NCBI RefSeq assembly: GCF_003352465.1
Contig: NZ_CP031153.1
Location: 2,966,987 to 3,030,986, forward strand
DNA: 64,000 bases
Direction of reading: 5' to 3'
Source of the DNA: Kordia sp. SMS9
GTDB taxonomy: Bacteria > Bacteroidota > Bacteroidia > Flavobacteriales > Flavobacteriaceae
Translations under genes and position numbers: made by a program
The notes under the pieces: generated by a model
The model's database searches: none
The model's input: only the letters and a program-made list of their open reading frames with translations
What the model was told of the DNA's origin: nothing
In this document: piece after piece, positions 36,152-43,695 of the stretch
Layout of the letters: every line of letters begins with the position of its first letter
How positions within the stretch are numbered: the first letter of the stretch is position 1

Positions 36152-38296
36152 ATGGGAGTAAAAGCAAAAATGGAGCTTCTGATGGAGCTAAAAAACAAGC
36201 TTTTTAACAAGAAGCTAATGGACACCAAACGGAAGCTAAAAAAAGCTTCTACTAAAATGCGTGGGAACATTGACAAATTAAAAGCGAGTCATGTTAAGGC
36301 ATTCAGAACCATGCGAGATGAGATACCTCTATTTGGAAAAGCTATGGATCTTATTGGAAATCCGTATGCCCTGATTGCCGCTGGATTAATTTCACTTACA
36401 CTGCTATTTGGAAAAGGATATGCCGAAGCGAAACGATTCAATCATGAGTTCCTTCAGATAAAACAGCTCAATCTCGATAAGAATTCCAAACAACTAGCCT
36501 CGTACAAGGAAAACATAAGAGATGCTGCTTTTGAGGTTGGAACTAATTTGCGGGATTCCACCAAAGCGTTTTACGATTTGCAGTCAGCTACTGGAGTATA
36601 TGGAGACGATGCGGTTGCTATTTTCAAAAAAGTTGGACGATACAGTATTGCTACAGGCGCAGAGCTTGGTGACAGTATGAACGCAACAACAAAAGCCATG
36701 AAAGCCTTTGGACTTGGAGTTAAAGACATAGATTCCTTTTTGGTGAGTAATGCTAAAACCGTTCAAGTGGGGATTACCACATTTGATGAACTTGCAAGAG
36801 TGCAAACAGAATACGCAGGAGCTGCTGCTGGTGCAGGACAAACTGTGGACACAGCTAACAAAATATTTGCTGCTTTTACATCCATAGCAAAGGATAGTAA
36901 TACAGCAGCTACAATGACCAAATCGGCATTTGAAGGTTTGACGCAAAAAAACACTGTTAAAGGACTTCGAAAAATTGGTATTAGTTTATACGACACCAAA
37001 GGAAACATGAGAGATTTGGGCGATGTTTTACAAGAGGTTTCTGCAAAGTTTAAAAAGATGACACCTAAACAGATCGATACTTTGATTGCTAAAATTGGCG
37101 GTCCTGAAGGACTTCGAAATTTATTCATAAAATTAAAGACAGGAGCAGACGATTTTCACAATACACTGAATGCTTTTGATTCTTCACAATATGACTTGGA
37201 TGCAGCACTTAAAAATGCGCAAGGAGATGTAACTGTATTGGGAGATATTGTGCGTAATAGATTCAATACGGCCATGTCTAAGTTAGGTGAATTAATTCTG
37301 CCATTGGTGGCTCGTGGGCTACACTTTTTAAACAGCATAATTGTATCTGCCTATAACGCTTACAACACATTTACAAAGTGGCTCGATAGTGGTTCATTAG
37401 GTGCATTAATATTCAAAGGCGCTATGATAGGATTGGCAACAGCCATTACGCTTAATCTCTTACCACTTGCTCTGATGGGAGCAAAGATATTATTGGTAAC
37501 AACAGCAACAACTTTATGGACTGGAGCGCAGTGGTTATTGAACACAGCAATTAAGAAAAATCCAATTGTTTTCATTTTATCTCTAATAGGAGCACTTATT
37601 GGGGCTATTGTGAAAGTGGTAAGAATGACTGAAGGTTGGGGCAAGTCATGGGTGGCTCTTAAAAAGATTGCTGGAGTCGTATGGTCACAAATGAAATTAG
37701 ACTTTTTCTACTTAGTAGATTCCATCAAATACGGAATTGAAGTAGCCTGGTTAAAGTTTAAAAATATCGGTCAGCATATTGTTGGATTTGCCAAAAAAGT
37801 AAAAGAAGCCGTAGCACTTGCCTGGAGCGGTAAATTTAGTGCAGCAGCAAGTAAAATGAAAGAAAAAATAGTTACTGAGGCTGATAGACAACTTGAGGAA
37901 CTTGACAAGAAGCGACAGCGACAGAATGCTGCATACAAAAAATCTACTCAAGAAAACAGAAATACTGTAAAAGAGCTAAAAAAGGATATTGGCATTAGCT
38001 GGAAAAAGGAAAAGCAGGAAGACAAGAAATCTGAAGGTTTGCTAACAGATGGTGGAGGTGATACAGGTTCAAAAGACAAGAAATCTCTAGGAAGTGTTGC
38101 AGGTGGGCAAATTGGAGATGTCACTGATAGTGCTTCAGGAGCTAAAAATATCAGTATTACTATTGATGCATTTAACAAGGGTGGTATCAATACAACCAAC
38201 ACAACACTCAACAAAATGAACAAGCAAGAGATTGAGCAGTGGATGGAAGAGACATTTTTACGAATGGTTAGAGCAACAGAATTAAGTTATGATTGA
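36152..38296 (+). CDS. Tail tape measure protein (TP901 family)
   Basis: The 714-residue protein has a central TP901-type core (about 115-340: ENIRDAAFEVGTNLRDSTKAF, ELARVQTEYAGAAAGAGQTVDTANKIFAAFT, NTVKGLRKIGISLYD), membrane-like segments at about 70-85 and 425-500, and a helical Lys/Glu-rich C-terminal part. The tape measure sets tail length and may enter the membrane. It lies on the opposite strand from the sheath, tube and chaperone genes it must assemble with, an unusual arrangement. Confidence 0.85.
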   Translation: MGVKAKMELLMELKNKLFNKKLMDTKRKLKKASTKMRGNIDKLKASHVKAFRTMRDEIPLFGKAMDLIGNPYALIAAGLISLTLLFGKGYAEAKRFNHEFLQIKQLNLDKNSKQLASYKENIRDAAFEVGTNLRDSTKAFYDLQSATGVYGDDAVAIFKKVGRYSIATGAELGDSMNATTKAMKAFGLGVKDIDSFLVSNAKTVQVGITTFDELARVQTEYAGAAAGAGQTVDTANKIFAAFTSIAKDSNTAATMTKSAFEGLTQKNTVKGLRKIGISLYDTKGNMRDLGDVLQEVSAKFKKMTPKQIDTLIAKIGGPEGLRNLFIKLKTGADDFHNTLNAFDSSQYDLDAALKNAQGDVTVLGDIVRNRFNTAMSKLGELILPLVARGLHFLNSIIVSAYNAYNTFTKWLDSGSLGALIFKGAMIGLATAITLNLLPLALMGAKILLVTTATTLWTGAQWLLNTAIKKNPIVFILSLIGALIGAIVKVVRMTEGWGKSWVALKKIAGVVWSQMKLDFFYLVDSIKYGIEVAWLKFKNIGQHIVGFAKKVKEAVALAWSGKFSAAASKMKEKIVTEADRQLEELDKKRQRQNAAYKKSTQENRNTVKELKKDIGISWKKEKQEDKKSEGLLTDGGGDTGSKDKKSLGSVAGGQIGDVTDSASGAKNISITIDAFNKGGINTTNTTLNKMNKQEIEQWMEETFLRMVRATELSYD

Positions 38297-38774
38297 TTTT
38301 TTTAAAACACTTGACAAGCTCAGCAGGGTTAATCAACGCTTTCCATCAAAAGCGGCCGTAATAGCGGTTAATTTTTCTAAGGAGCGATTTGTTAAGAAAG
38401 ATTGGGTGGATCGCTCACGTGTGAGTTGGAAAAAAAGAAAGCGAAAAGGACGTGGAAGTACTTTAGTACGATCGGGACGGTTAAAGCGTTCCATTCGTAA
38501 ATTGAGAGTGACAAGTAGTTACATCGTCATAGGAACAGATGTGCCTTATGCGCAAATACACAATGAAGGTGGAGATATAAAAAAATCTGTCAGAGTTCGG
38601 GCGCATGGCAGGCGAATCAGTAGAGGAACCAGGGGAGGACAATCCAAAGTAAAATCACATACCCGAAAAATGAATTTAAAAATTCCTAAGCGTCAGTTTA
38701 TTGGTGAATCAGCTGTACTAGCCAGACGTATAGAAAGAATGCTAGAAAGAGATATTAAAAATGCATTACGATGA
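38289..38774 (+). CDS. Virion morphogenesis protein (Mu gpG-like)
   Basis: The protein has 161 residues and is strongly basic. The signature LVRSGRLKRSIRKLRVTSSYIVIGTDVPYAQIHNEGG is typical of phage virion morphogenesis/tail completion (gpG/HK97 gp10-like) proteins. It overlaps the tape-measure gene by 8 bp and the next gene by 4 bp, so it belongs to the rightward late operon. Confidence 0.85.
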   Translation: MIDFFKTLDKLSRVNQRFPSKAAVIAVNFSKERFVKKDWVDRSRVSWKKRKRKGRGSTLVRSGRLKRSIRKLRVTSSYIVIGTDVPYAQIHNEGGDIKKSVRVRAHGRRISRGTRGGQSKVKSHTRKMNLKIPKRQFIGESAVLARRIERMLERDIKNALR

Positions 38775-39277
38775 AAGAATTATATAAAAAAATTACAGAA
38801 AAATTGACTTCAACTGAAGCAGTAGAAGCCTATCAAGAGAGGAAACTGCCAAGGGTTAAAATGGTTGATCTGTATCGAGGTCAGTATTTTGCTTTCGAAG
38901 AGCAAGAGATCATACCGACTCCAGCTGTGCTTTATGAGTTTATTATTTCGCATGTTGATAGTATCATTACTGTGAATTTACATTTATGCTATGAGCAATT
39001 ACTGGATACTAGCAATATTAGTAGATCATTAGATAATGCTTTGAAATTTTTTGATTTTGCAGATGTTACAATTGATTTGCTTTATGATTTGGAAACGGAA
39101 AAAACTGGAAAATTAGAACTTGTGTCTGAAGAGACGTTAAAAGATGATGCGATCGTAAATGTGTATTTGGTTTCATTTGTAGCGAAGATAGAGAAAAGGA
39201 CACCTGAAAAGTTTAATTACGTTGAGGGAGAGCATCTTAATACAGCACGTGAAATTAAGGAGTTTGACTTTGATTAA
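38771..39277 (+). CDS. Probable tail terminator/gp37-like protein
   Basis: The protein has 168 residues and a compact alpha/beta pattern with a central ELVSEETLKDDAIVNVYLVSFVAKIEKR. Position after the gpG-like gene is that of Mu gp37. No motif confirms it. It is the last gene of the rightward late operon. Its stop codon (TAA at 39275-39277) is inside the first unit of phased array D. Confidence 0.5.
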   Translation: MKELYKKITEKLTSTEAVEAYQERKLPRVKMVDLYRGQYFAFEEQEIIPTPAVLYEFIISHVDSIITVNLHLCYEQLLDTSNISRSLDNALKFFDFADVTIDLLYDLETEKTGKLELVSEETLKDDAIVNVYLVSFVAKIEKRTPEKFNYVEGEHLNTAREIKEFDFD

Positions 39278-39303
39278 ACACTGTTTAAATACCGTTTAAA
39301 AAA
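39273..39303. repeat. Phased TTTAAAC array D (3 units)
   Basis: Units start at 39273 (ATTAAAC), 39284 (TTTAAAT) and 39295 (TTTAAAA), exactly 11 bp apart. The array overlaps the end of the rightward late operon and abuts the following bidirectional terminator. Confidence 0.75.
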
Positions 39304-39330
39304 CAAAACCTCGCAACTTAGCGAGGTTTT
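39304..39330. terminator. Bidirectional terminator between converging operons
   Basis: AAAACCTCGC (39304-39313) pairs with GCGAGGTTTT (39320-39329). It lies between the rightward late operon (ends 39277) and the leftward early operon (ends 39333), with T runs on both strands. Confidence 0.85.
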
Positions 39331-39332
39331 GT

Positions 39333-39614
39333 TTATTCAATTCTTAACTGATTTTCATTCTCTAGCATGTCTATTTCTGCGGACACTCTTGGAGCTTCTA
39401 TTTTAGGAAACTGGATGCCGTTGTTACTGTAAAAACCAGTAGTTGGAAATTTCCTCACGTTGAATAGCACGGGGAAATTTTTTAAAGTGCCTTTAATACA
39501 GAAGCCGCAGTGCCAAGCGTTTCTTCTTAAAAGTGGATAGTTTACTTCATACATTGAAGTTTCATTTTGCTTAGCACCACAGCACGTGCAGTAATGTCTT
39601 TTTTTCTTCTCCAT
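39333..39614 (-). CDS. Zinc-ribbon-like small protein, last gene of the early operon
   Basis: The 93-residue protein has two Cys pairs (HYCTCCGAKQ and WHCGFCIKG), the layout of a zinc ribbon, and a hydrophilic C-terminus. Function unknown. It starts 2 bp after the DUF2786-like gene and ends just before the bidirectional terminator. Confidence 0.6.
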   Translation of the reverse strand: MEKKKRHYCTCCGAKQNETSMYEVNYPLLRRNAWHCGFCIKGTLKNFPVLFNVRKFPTTGFYSNNGIQFPKIEAPRVSAEIDMLENENQLRIE

Positions 39615-39616
39615 AA

Positions 39617-40222
39617 TTACTCAAGATAAAGACCTGTTGTTACTTGTGTATTATAAGCACCTCCTTCAATTGCTTCAAGATTTAACCGATCCTTAAGCTC
39701 TTTTTTACTTACCTTGGATAAGTCTATTTGTTCAATTTGATGCTCTTTGTACAGATTGCTGGCATAAATGTATTTAGAGAAAAATATCTCTTGTAATTCA
39801 GCTCTCCTTTTGTTTTTGGTTTTACGTGTTCTACATCTTTTGATTTCAAGCAAGCATGCTTTTTCAAACTGTTTTCGCATGTGTCTTCTGAAATATTCGT
39901 ATGCAGATAAAACAGTAACGTAATCCAAATATTCCAAGGGTATCATAATTTCTTTCACGCCATTGGTATCTCTATACATTTGTACCCCATTAAGATCTTC
40001 TATAAAATAATCAACCAAGGCAGTAATTAACCACATTTCCATTTTAGAAGTGTATTTGAAGCGGTACTCTTGTTTTTTGATATTTTCGATATCTTGTTGA
40101 TTAAGATTATATTTTTCGATGAACTTATTCAACATTTTCTTAGCAACTTCTTTTTCACCATATTCACCACGTTTTGCTAGTTCATAAACCTTAGCTATTT
40201 TTGCTCTAACCTTATCGTTCAT
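39617..40222 (-). CDS. DUF2786-like phage protein
   Basis: The 201-residue protein opens with MNDKVRAKIAKVYELAKRGEYGEKEVAKKMLNKFIEKYNL, the DUF2786 pattern (short helices around 'KI..L...A....E...A..K....L...Y.L'), followed by a basic region with KRCRTRKTKNKRRAEL. DUF2786 proteins occur in Mu-like and other phages with no known role. The start overlaps the stop of the upstream gene by 1 bp. Confidence 0.65.
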   Translation of the reverse strand: MNDKVRAKIAKVYELAKRGEYGEKEVAKKMLNKFIEKYNLNQQDIENIKKQEYRFKYTSKMEMWLITALVDYFIEDLNGVQMYRDTNGVKEIMIPLEYLDYVTVLSAYEYFRRHMRKQFEKACLLEIKRCRTRKTKNKRRAELQEIFFSKYIYASNLYKEHQIEQIDLSKVSKKELKDRLNLEAIEGGAYNTQVTTGLYLE

Positions 40223-40662
40223 TATGAATTGATTTTTTCAAGTTTTCTTTTTCTTATATCATTCCAGAATTCAGAACCTTCAGGATGAATTTTATTTATC
40301 ATAGGCAGTATTTGTAACATGGCTATGCTATTGGCAGGTACTGAATCAAAAAAGCTCTCAATCAAATTGATCATTTCTTTTAAGTCTTTAGAGCTTGGAT
40401 TAAAATGTTGATTAGGAATATCTTCCTTGTTAATTTGAGATGTACTCATATTAAGGTCGTCAGCTATTTTAAATAATATCTCATTACTCGCTGATTGAAG
40501 TATTTTTTTAAGATCTCCATCCGTTGGTGAATTAGAGAGATTATTTTTAATTCCATATTCGTTAAATATAAATTTGTAATCTTCTCGTTTTGTTCCTGAG
40601 ATGCTAAATAGAATGTCAGTAATTAGGTTTAATTTATCTATCGGTTTTACAATTCTAATCAT
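40222..40662 (-). CDS. Early phage protein, unknown
   Basis: This 146-residue protein is mostly helical and acidic/basic mixed, with the segments KKILQSASNEILFKIADDLN and NSIAMLQILPMINKIHPEGS. No recognised domain. The ATG at 40662 lies 1 bp after the stop of the small HTH-like gene upstream, and its stop overlaps the next start. Confidence 0.5.
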   Translation of the reverse strand: MIRIVKPIDKLNLITDILFSISGTKREDYKFIFNEYGIKNNLSNSPTDGDLKKILQSASNEILFKIADDLNMSTSQINKEDIPNQHFNPSSKDLKEMINLIESFFDSVPANSIAMLQILPMINKIHPEGSEFWNDIRKRKLEKINS

Positions 40663-40663
40663 A

Positions 40664-40822
40664 TTATTCTTGGTTCAAAATATTATAAATCGTTTTCTCT
40701 GAGATGAAAAGCTTATCAACTAATTCACTAATGATGACTTTCATTTGTTTATGATTATTATCTTCAACATATTGGTTGATAAACTTCTTACGCTTGTCTT
40801 GTAATTCTTTGTGTCGCTTCAT
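40664..40822 (-). CDS. Small HTH-like protein (52 residues)
   Basis: This short frame begins MKRHKELQDKRKKF and ends with VDKLFISEKTIYNILNQE, which looks like the recognition part of a helix-turn-helix. It starts 7 bp downstream (leftward) of a zinc-ribbon peptide gene and ends 1 bp before the next ATG. The tight packing and amino-acid composition support translation. A role in early/late switching would be a guess. Confidence 0.55.
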   Translation of the reverse strand: MKRHKELQDKRKKFINQYVEDNNHKQMKVIISELVDKLFISEKTIYNILNQE

Positions 40823-40829
40823 TTGTATT

Positions 40830-40985
40830 CTAATGTTTAAGTCCGCAGTTACTGCAATATGGTTCTCCTTTTTTATTGTATTTCACAGGCATGTCGATTT
40901 CGCAAGAAAAACAGTGGGCTCTGACTTGCTCAACATGAGTATCTTTGCCTTTTCCAAAATCAAGGCATAATTTGACTTTTATCAT
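40830..40985 (-). CDS. Zinc-ribbon peptide (51 residues)
   Basis: The frame starts MIKVKLCLDFGKGK and contains HCFSCEID and YCSNCGLKH, two CxxC knuckles 19 residues apart, so it is a mini zinc ribbon. It is one of several such peptides in this operon. It lies between a DUF4177-like gene (ends 5 bp away) and the small HTH-like gene. Confidence 0.6.
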   Translation of the reverse strand: MIKVKLCLDFGKGKDTHVEQVRAHCFSCEIDMPVKYNKKGEPYCSNCGLKH

Positions 40986-40990
40986 ACGTT

Positions 40991-41146
40991 TTACTTTTTA
41001 CACACAAAAATGAATTGTACATCTTGCGCATTGAGCTCATTCATCTGAACAAACTGCCAGTTCTTTTTAGCCATTGAATTCAAATAGCTTTCTAAAGCTC
41101 CTTTTTGAGAGCTTTTTTTTGGTCTGATTTCTACTTTATATTTCAT
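40991..41146 (-). CDS. DUF4177-like small protein (51 residues)
   Basis: MKYKVEIRPKKSSQKGALES, then LNSMAKKNWQFVQMNEL and a final strand FIFVCKK, follow the DUF4177 pattern (beta strand, helix ending in GW/NW-x-(L/F)V, strand). Its ATG overlaps the stop of the upstream small gene (TAATG), implying coupled translation. Function unknown. Confidence 0.55.
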   Translation of the reverse strand: MKYKVEIRPKKSSQKGALESYLNSMAKKNWQFVQMNELNAQDVQFIFVCKK

Positions 41147-41310
41147 TACTTTTTTGGTAATAGTTGTAAAAAATTATAAACAGATATGCTTTCAATTGGA
41201 GTATAGCCATTTATTGAAATCGCTATACGGTGCGCTACACCTCTGTAATATTCATAATCTGAATCTTTCATTAAAGGAAAGTGTAGCTTCACAATATCTC
41301 TGTCTGACAC
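41146..41310 (-). CDS. Small early protein (41 or 54 residues)
   Basis: The reading frame is clear (KDSDYEYYRGVAHRIAISI, then SISVYNFLQLLPKK) and its stop is coupled to the next ATG by TAATG. The start is uncertain. A GTG at 41310, just after the upstream gene's stop, adds a plausible VSDRDIVKLHFPL; the first ATG is at 41271. I list the longer form. No family is recognised. Confidence 0.45.
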   Translation of the reverse strand: MSDRDIVKLHFPLMKDSDYEYYRGVAHRIAISINGYTPIESISVYNFLQLLPKK

Positions 41311-41315
41311 TATCT

Positions 41316-41525
41316 CTACAATTTTTTAGATTTCACATATTCTTCAGTTAAACCATAAAACTCTAGGTTTCCACACTCAGGGCAAACATGATCTGTAAAA
41401 CCATTACCTCTTGGTTTATATGCTTTTTGATCGTACGTTCCCATCCATTTGCATTTTTGTTTAGCACATTCAAAGTGTGTTGGCTGTCCTTTGTCACTAG
41501 TTCTTCTATATTTTCTTGTCGGCAT
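41316..41525 (-). CDS. Zinc-ribbon protein (69 residues)
   Basis: Cys pairs FECAKQKC and HVCPECGNLEFYG, about 27 residues apart, form a zinc ribbon; the N-terminus MPTRKYRRTSDKG is basic. It starts 8 bp after the end of the upstream gene. Function unknown; it could be a nucleic-acid-binding early protein. Confidence 0.6.
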   Translation of the reverse strand: MPTRKYRRTSDKGQPTHFECAKQKCKWMGTYDQKAYKPRGNGFTDHVCPECGNLEFYGLTEEYVKSKKL

Positions 41526-41533
41526 AATTATTA

Positions 41534-41956
41534 CTAGTTTGAAGGTCTTCCGAATACTTTTATTTTACTAAGAGAATCTTTAATCACATGAAGTGGAAAA
41601 TATTCTTGTTCTTCATAGATTTTTGCTTCCTGAATTTCAAATCTCAAGATGCATTTAGGATCTTGATCAAATTGGCTTCTAATTTTATTAGCTACATCAG
41701 TCATTGACAGTTGACCAGAAGGATTTGTTTTTTTGCTGTCTTTTATTAATAGGTTTCCGTAGCCATCATTATCAAAATGGATATACCATACATTTTTATT
41801 TTCACTGTCTTGAAAAATTTGAAGCTTTGCACTTTCTTTGATTCCCATAAGCTCTAAAGCTTTATGATTAAAAAAGAAACTTCCTTTGTCGTTAATACTA
41901 ACTTTTGGAATTACATTTGATCTTTGTGAACTTCTTTCAATTAATACTGATTTCAT
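41534..41956 (-). CDS. Early phage protein, unknown
   Basis: This 140-residue protein has a basic start (MKSVLIERSSQRSNVIP), a beta-rich N-terminal half (KGSFFFNHKALELMGIKESAKLQIFQD) reminiscent of a swapped-hairpin DNA-binding fold, and a mixed C-terminus. I do not assign a family. It sits between two tiny genes in the early operon, 12 bp after the upstream stop. Confidence 0.5.
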   Translation of the reverse strand: MKSVLIERSSQRSNVIPKVSINDKGSFFFNHKALELMGIKESAKLQIFQDSENKNVWYIHFDNDGYGNLLIKDSKKTNPSGQLSMTDVANKIRSQFDQDPKCILRFEIQEAKIYEEQEYFPLHVIKDSLSKIKVFGRPSN

Positions 41957-41968
41957 TGTGTTTTTATT

Positions 41969-42124
41969 TTAATTTGATTTACATTCTGTTTCTTGATCAT
42001 TAATCCAGTAATACTGCATTAATTCAACATCGTAAATAGTGGCTATATGCCATTGGCCGCCTCTCTCTTTTTTATAATATTTACCTCTTGGTAAATAAAC
42101 TCTAATACCTTGTCCTGTTTCCAT
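41969..42124 (-). CDS. Small basic early protein (51 residues)
   Basis: I choose the ATG at 42124 over a longer in-frame start at 42199, because the longer version overlaps the small membrane-protein gene upstream; from 42124 the gene begins 2 bp after that gene's stop. The product is METGQGIRVYLPRGKYYKKE.. with several Tyr and Trp residues. No family is recognised. Confidence 0.5.
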   Translation of the reverse strand: METGQGIRVYLPRGKYYKKERGGQWHIATIYDVELMQYYWINDQETECKSN

Positions 42125-42126
42125 AG

Positions 42127-42246
42127 CTATATGAATATTAGCACAAGTAATGTCGTTCCTACGCCTACGAGAAAACCAACAAGAAAACCTTGTTTCCATC
42201 CACGTTTTAAGCCTTTTGTGTATAGTTTTGCGAGTTCTTCTTTCAT
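42127..42246 (-). CDS. Tiny single-helix membrane protein (39 residues)
   Basis: MKEELAKLYTKGLKRGWKQG precedes a glycine-containing membrane helix (FLVGFLVGVGTTLLVLIFI). The positive-inside pattern suggests an N-in insertion. It is followed 2 bp later by the next start codon. Possible roles include superinfection exclusion or membrane tethering, but no evidence separates these. Confidence 0.5.
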   Translation of the reverse strand: MKEELAKLYTKGLKRGWKQGFLVGFLVGVGTTLLVLIFI

Positions 42247-42288
42247 TTACTTAGTATTTTGATTTGTAATTTTTTCTTAATTTGAATT

Positions 42289-42507
42289 TTATTGAAGTAG
42301 AGTAATTTCAAAATTTTTGATAGCACTCCAACCCTTGATGGCATTTTCAGTATGTGGAAATCTTTCATAGTTAAATAACCACTCTCGCTGCTTTTCATTA
42401 AAGTCACCAGTCAATACTTCAAAACTTACAAAGACACCGTTTAAATCCTATTTAAACAGCCATAAAACACCTGTTTTACGTCCTTTCACTGTGTACCATC
42501 TATACAT
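42289..42507 (-). pseudogene. Small early gene interrupted by an in-frame amber codon inside phased array E
   Basis: From the ATG at 42507 the frame reads MYRWYTVKGRKTGVLWLFK, then TAG (42450-42448), then continues in the same frame for 52 residues (DLNGVFVSFEVLTGDFNEKQ.. to ..LLQ) before TAA. Both halves look coding (EKQREWLFNYERFP in the second). The amber lies between the two TTTAAA units of array E. It could be a broken gene, a readthrough gene, or two frames. Confidence 0.6.
42440..42461. repeat. Phased TTTAAAC array E (2 units)
   Basis: TTTAAAT starts at 42440 and TTTAAAC at 42451, 11 bp apart. It sits within a small early gene and contributes its amber codon (minus strand). Confidence 0.7.
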
Positions 42508-42835
42508 TTGTTGTCAATTTTTGTTGTAAATCGTCATTTTGTGATCTTAATACTGAAGCTTCAAAAGGGTGATTGATAAAATTCCACAGATTTTTTGAAA
42601 TCGTTTGTTGAACTATATAAGCTTCATGATATTTAAAGCTGATTTTAAACTCCTTATCTTTCGGTTTATCAATACGCTCTAGTATCTTTTTTCCTAGCTT
42701 TTTATAAACTGACTTTGCAAGACTTAAATCGGCTTTATCTCGTGGTAATTCCAAGTTTTTATTACTTTCAAATTCAAGATTAAAGACTTTGGAAATCAGC
42801 AGAAGCTTCTCTATATTTAATTTCATTTCAATCAT
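42500..42835 (-). CDS. Early phage protein, unknown
   Basis: The 111-residue, mostly helical protein (MIEMKLNIEKLLLISKVFNL, then a Lys/Asp-rich middle and LWNFINHPFEASVL) has no recognised family. It starts 3 bp after the zinc-knuckle peptide gene and overlaps the start of the amber-interrupted gene, so it is part of the coupled early operon. Confidence 0.5.
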   Translation of the reverse strand: MIEMKLNIEKLLLISKVFNLEFESNKNLELPRDKADLSLAKSVYKKLGKKILERIDKPKDKEFKISFKYHEAYIVQQTISKNLWNFINHPFEASVLRSQNDDLQQKLTTNV

Positions 42836-42838
42836 ACA

Positions 42839-42964
42839 TCAAACTTCAGTTCGTTTGTTAAATTCTGCGCCACATTCCGTGCAATAGTCAACAACTATTT
42901 CTACCGTGCAAGAGCAATCAATTACACGAGTTTCGATTTTATCATGTTTGCAATCATTCTTCAT
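42839..42964 (-). CDS. Cys-rich mini-protein (41 residues)
   Basis: The ATG at 42964 lies inside the end of the upstream gene. The product has KNDCKHD, DCSCTVE and DYCTECGAEF, five Cys in a zinc-binding-like arrangement. It ends 3 bp before the next start. It is another of the small zinc-ribbon type products of this operon. Confidence 0.55.
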   Translation of the reverse strand: MKNDCKHDKIETRVIDCSCTVEIVVDYCTECGAEFNKRTEV

Positions 42965-43190
42965 CGTCAAAGAGTTTAAATTGTAGATTTTCTTGTTCAA
43001 TGATCTTTTTTAGTTCCCTTTGTGCTGGAACTCCGAGGTACTCATCAAAAGTGCGCTTGGAAATACGATATATAGGCTCTATATGAAGCTCAAAAATCTT
43101 AGTATTGCTAAGTCCTTCATTTTGATATTGTTTTACAATTTCTTGTATATCAATGATGCGTTTATATTTGTTTTTTTTACTATATGCCAT
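42954..43190 (-). CDS. Early phage protein, unknown (78 residues)
   Basis: The basic N-terminus (MAYSKKNKYKRIIDIQEIVKQY) is followed by YRISKRTFDEYLGVPAQRELKKII, which could form a small helical DNA-binding unit, and an acidic end (FKLFDDEE). It starts 2 bp after the stop of the larger upstream gene. No family is assigned. Confidence 0.5.
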   Translation of the reverse strand: MAYSKKNKYKRIIDIQEIVKQYQNEGLSNTKIFELHIEPIYRISKRTFDEYLGVPAQRELKKIIEQENLQFKLFDDEE

Positions 43191-43192
43191 TG

Positions 43193-43657
43193 CTAATTGC
43201 TTGATATTTGGGGTAATCCTAAGCTGTGACTCCAGGCTTTTGTACCTGATTTTTTTGCCGATTTTTTATAATTATTTTCTATTGCTTTGAATTGTCTTAT
43301 TAGATCATCCAATTGCTCCAAATCATACTTTGAAAGTGCCTTTTTATGAACACTGCTTTTTTTCATGAAGCTGTTAAAACTACTCCAGCTATTAGGCTCT
43401 TTAATCCCAACTTCTGATGCTATTGCGAGTACAACACTGCGCTTCTTTTTTTTGAAAGCTTCTAAGTAAGGATCTATGTAGGTGTAGAACTGGAACTCAT
43501 TTTCTAGTTTCCAGCATAAATCATTGATTTCTTTTTGAATTAGATCCTTTGTTGATTTGGTACGACCATTAGTAAAAGCATATACAAGTTCATGACGTTT
43601 TTTCTCATCAATATTTCTTTTACTTAATAATGTCATTAACTTCTTATGAGTTGCCAT
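43193..43657 (-). CDS. Regulatory-like early protein (possibly gp16/GemA-type)
   Basis: I start at the ATG at 43657 (MATHKKLMTLLSKRNI); an upstream GTG at 43675 lies inside a 10-bp hairpin and is less likely. The product has 154 residues. The first ~60 residues (MTLLSKRNIDEKKRHELVYAFTNGRTKSTKDL) match a Bacteroidota phage family resembling gp16/GemA regulators in position and general layout. The C-terminal half is helical. Treat the name as tentative. Confidence 0.5.
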   Translation of the reverse strand: MATHKKLMTLLSKRNIDEKKRHELVYAFTNGRTKSTKDLIQKEINDLCWKLENEFQFYTYIDPYLEAFKKKKRSVVLAIASEVGIKEPNSWSSFNSFMKKSSVHKKALSKYDLEQLDDLIRQFKAIENNYKKSAKKSGTKAWSHSLGLPQISSN

Positions 43658-43671
43658 ATCTTTTGATTTAA

Positions 43672-43695
43672 GCACGGTATATTGCTATACCGTGC
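43672..43695. promoter_or_regulatory. Perfect 10-bp dyad before the GemA-like gene
   Basis: GCACGGTATA, loop TTGC, TATACCGTGC form a perfect hairpin. There is no T run, so it is not a typical terminator; an operator or mRNA leader hairpin is more likely. Confidence 0.6.

Noticed and set aside
41969..42199. Long start METRFSCWFSRRRRND.. for the 51-residue early gene
   Set aside because: It overlaps the small membrane-protein frame, whose composition and spacing are more convincing.
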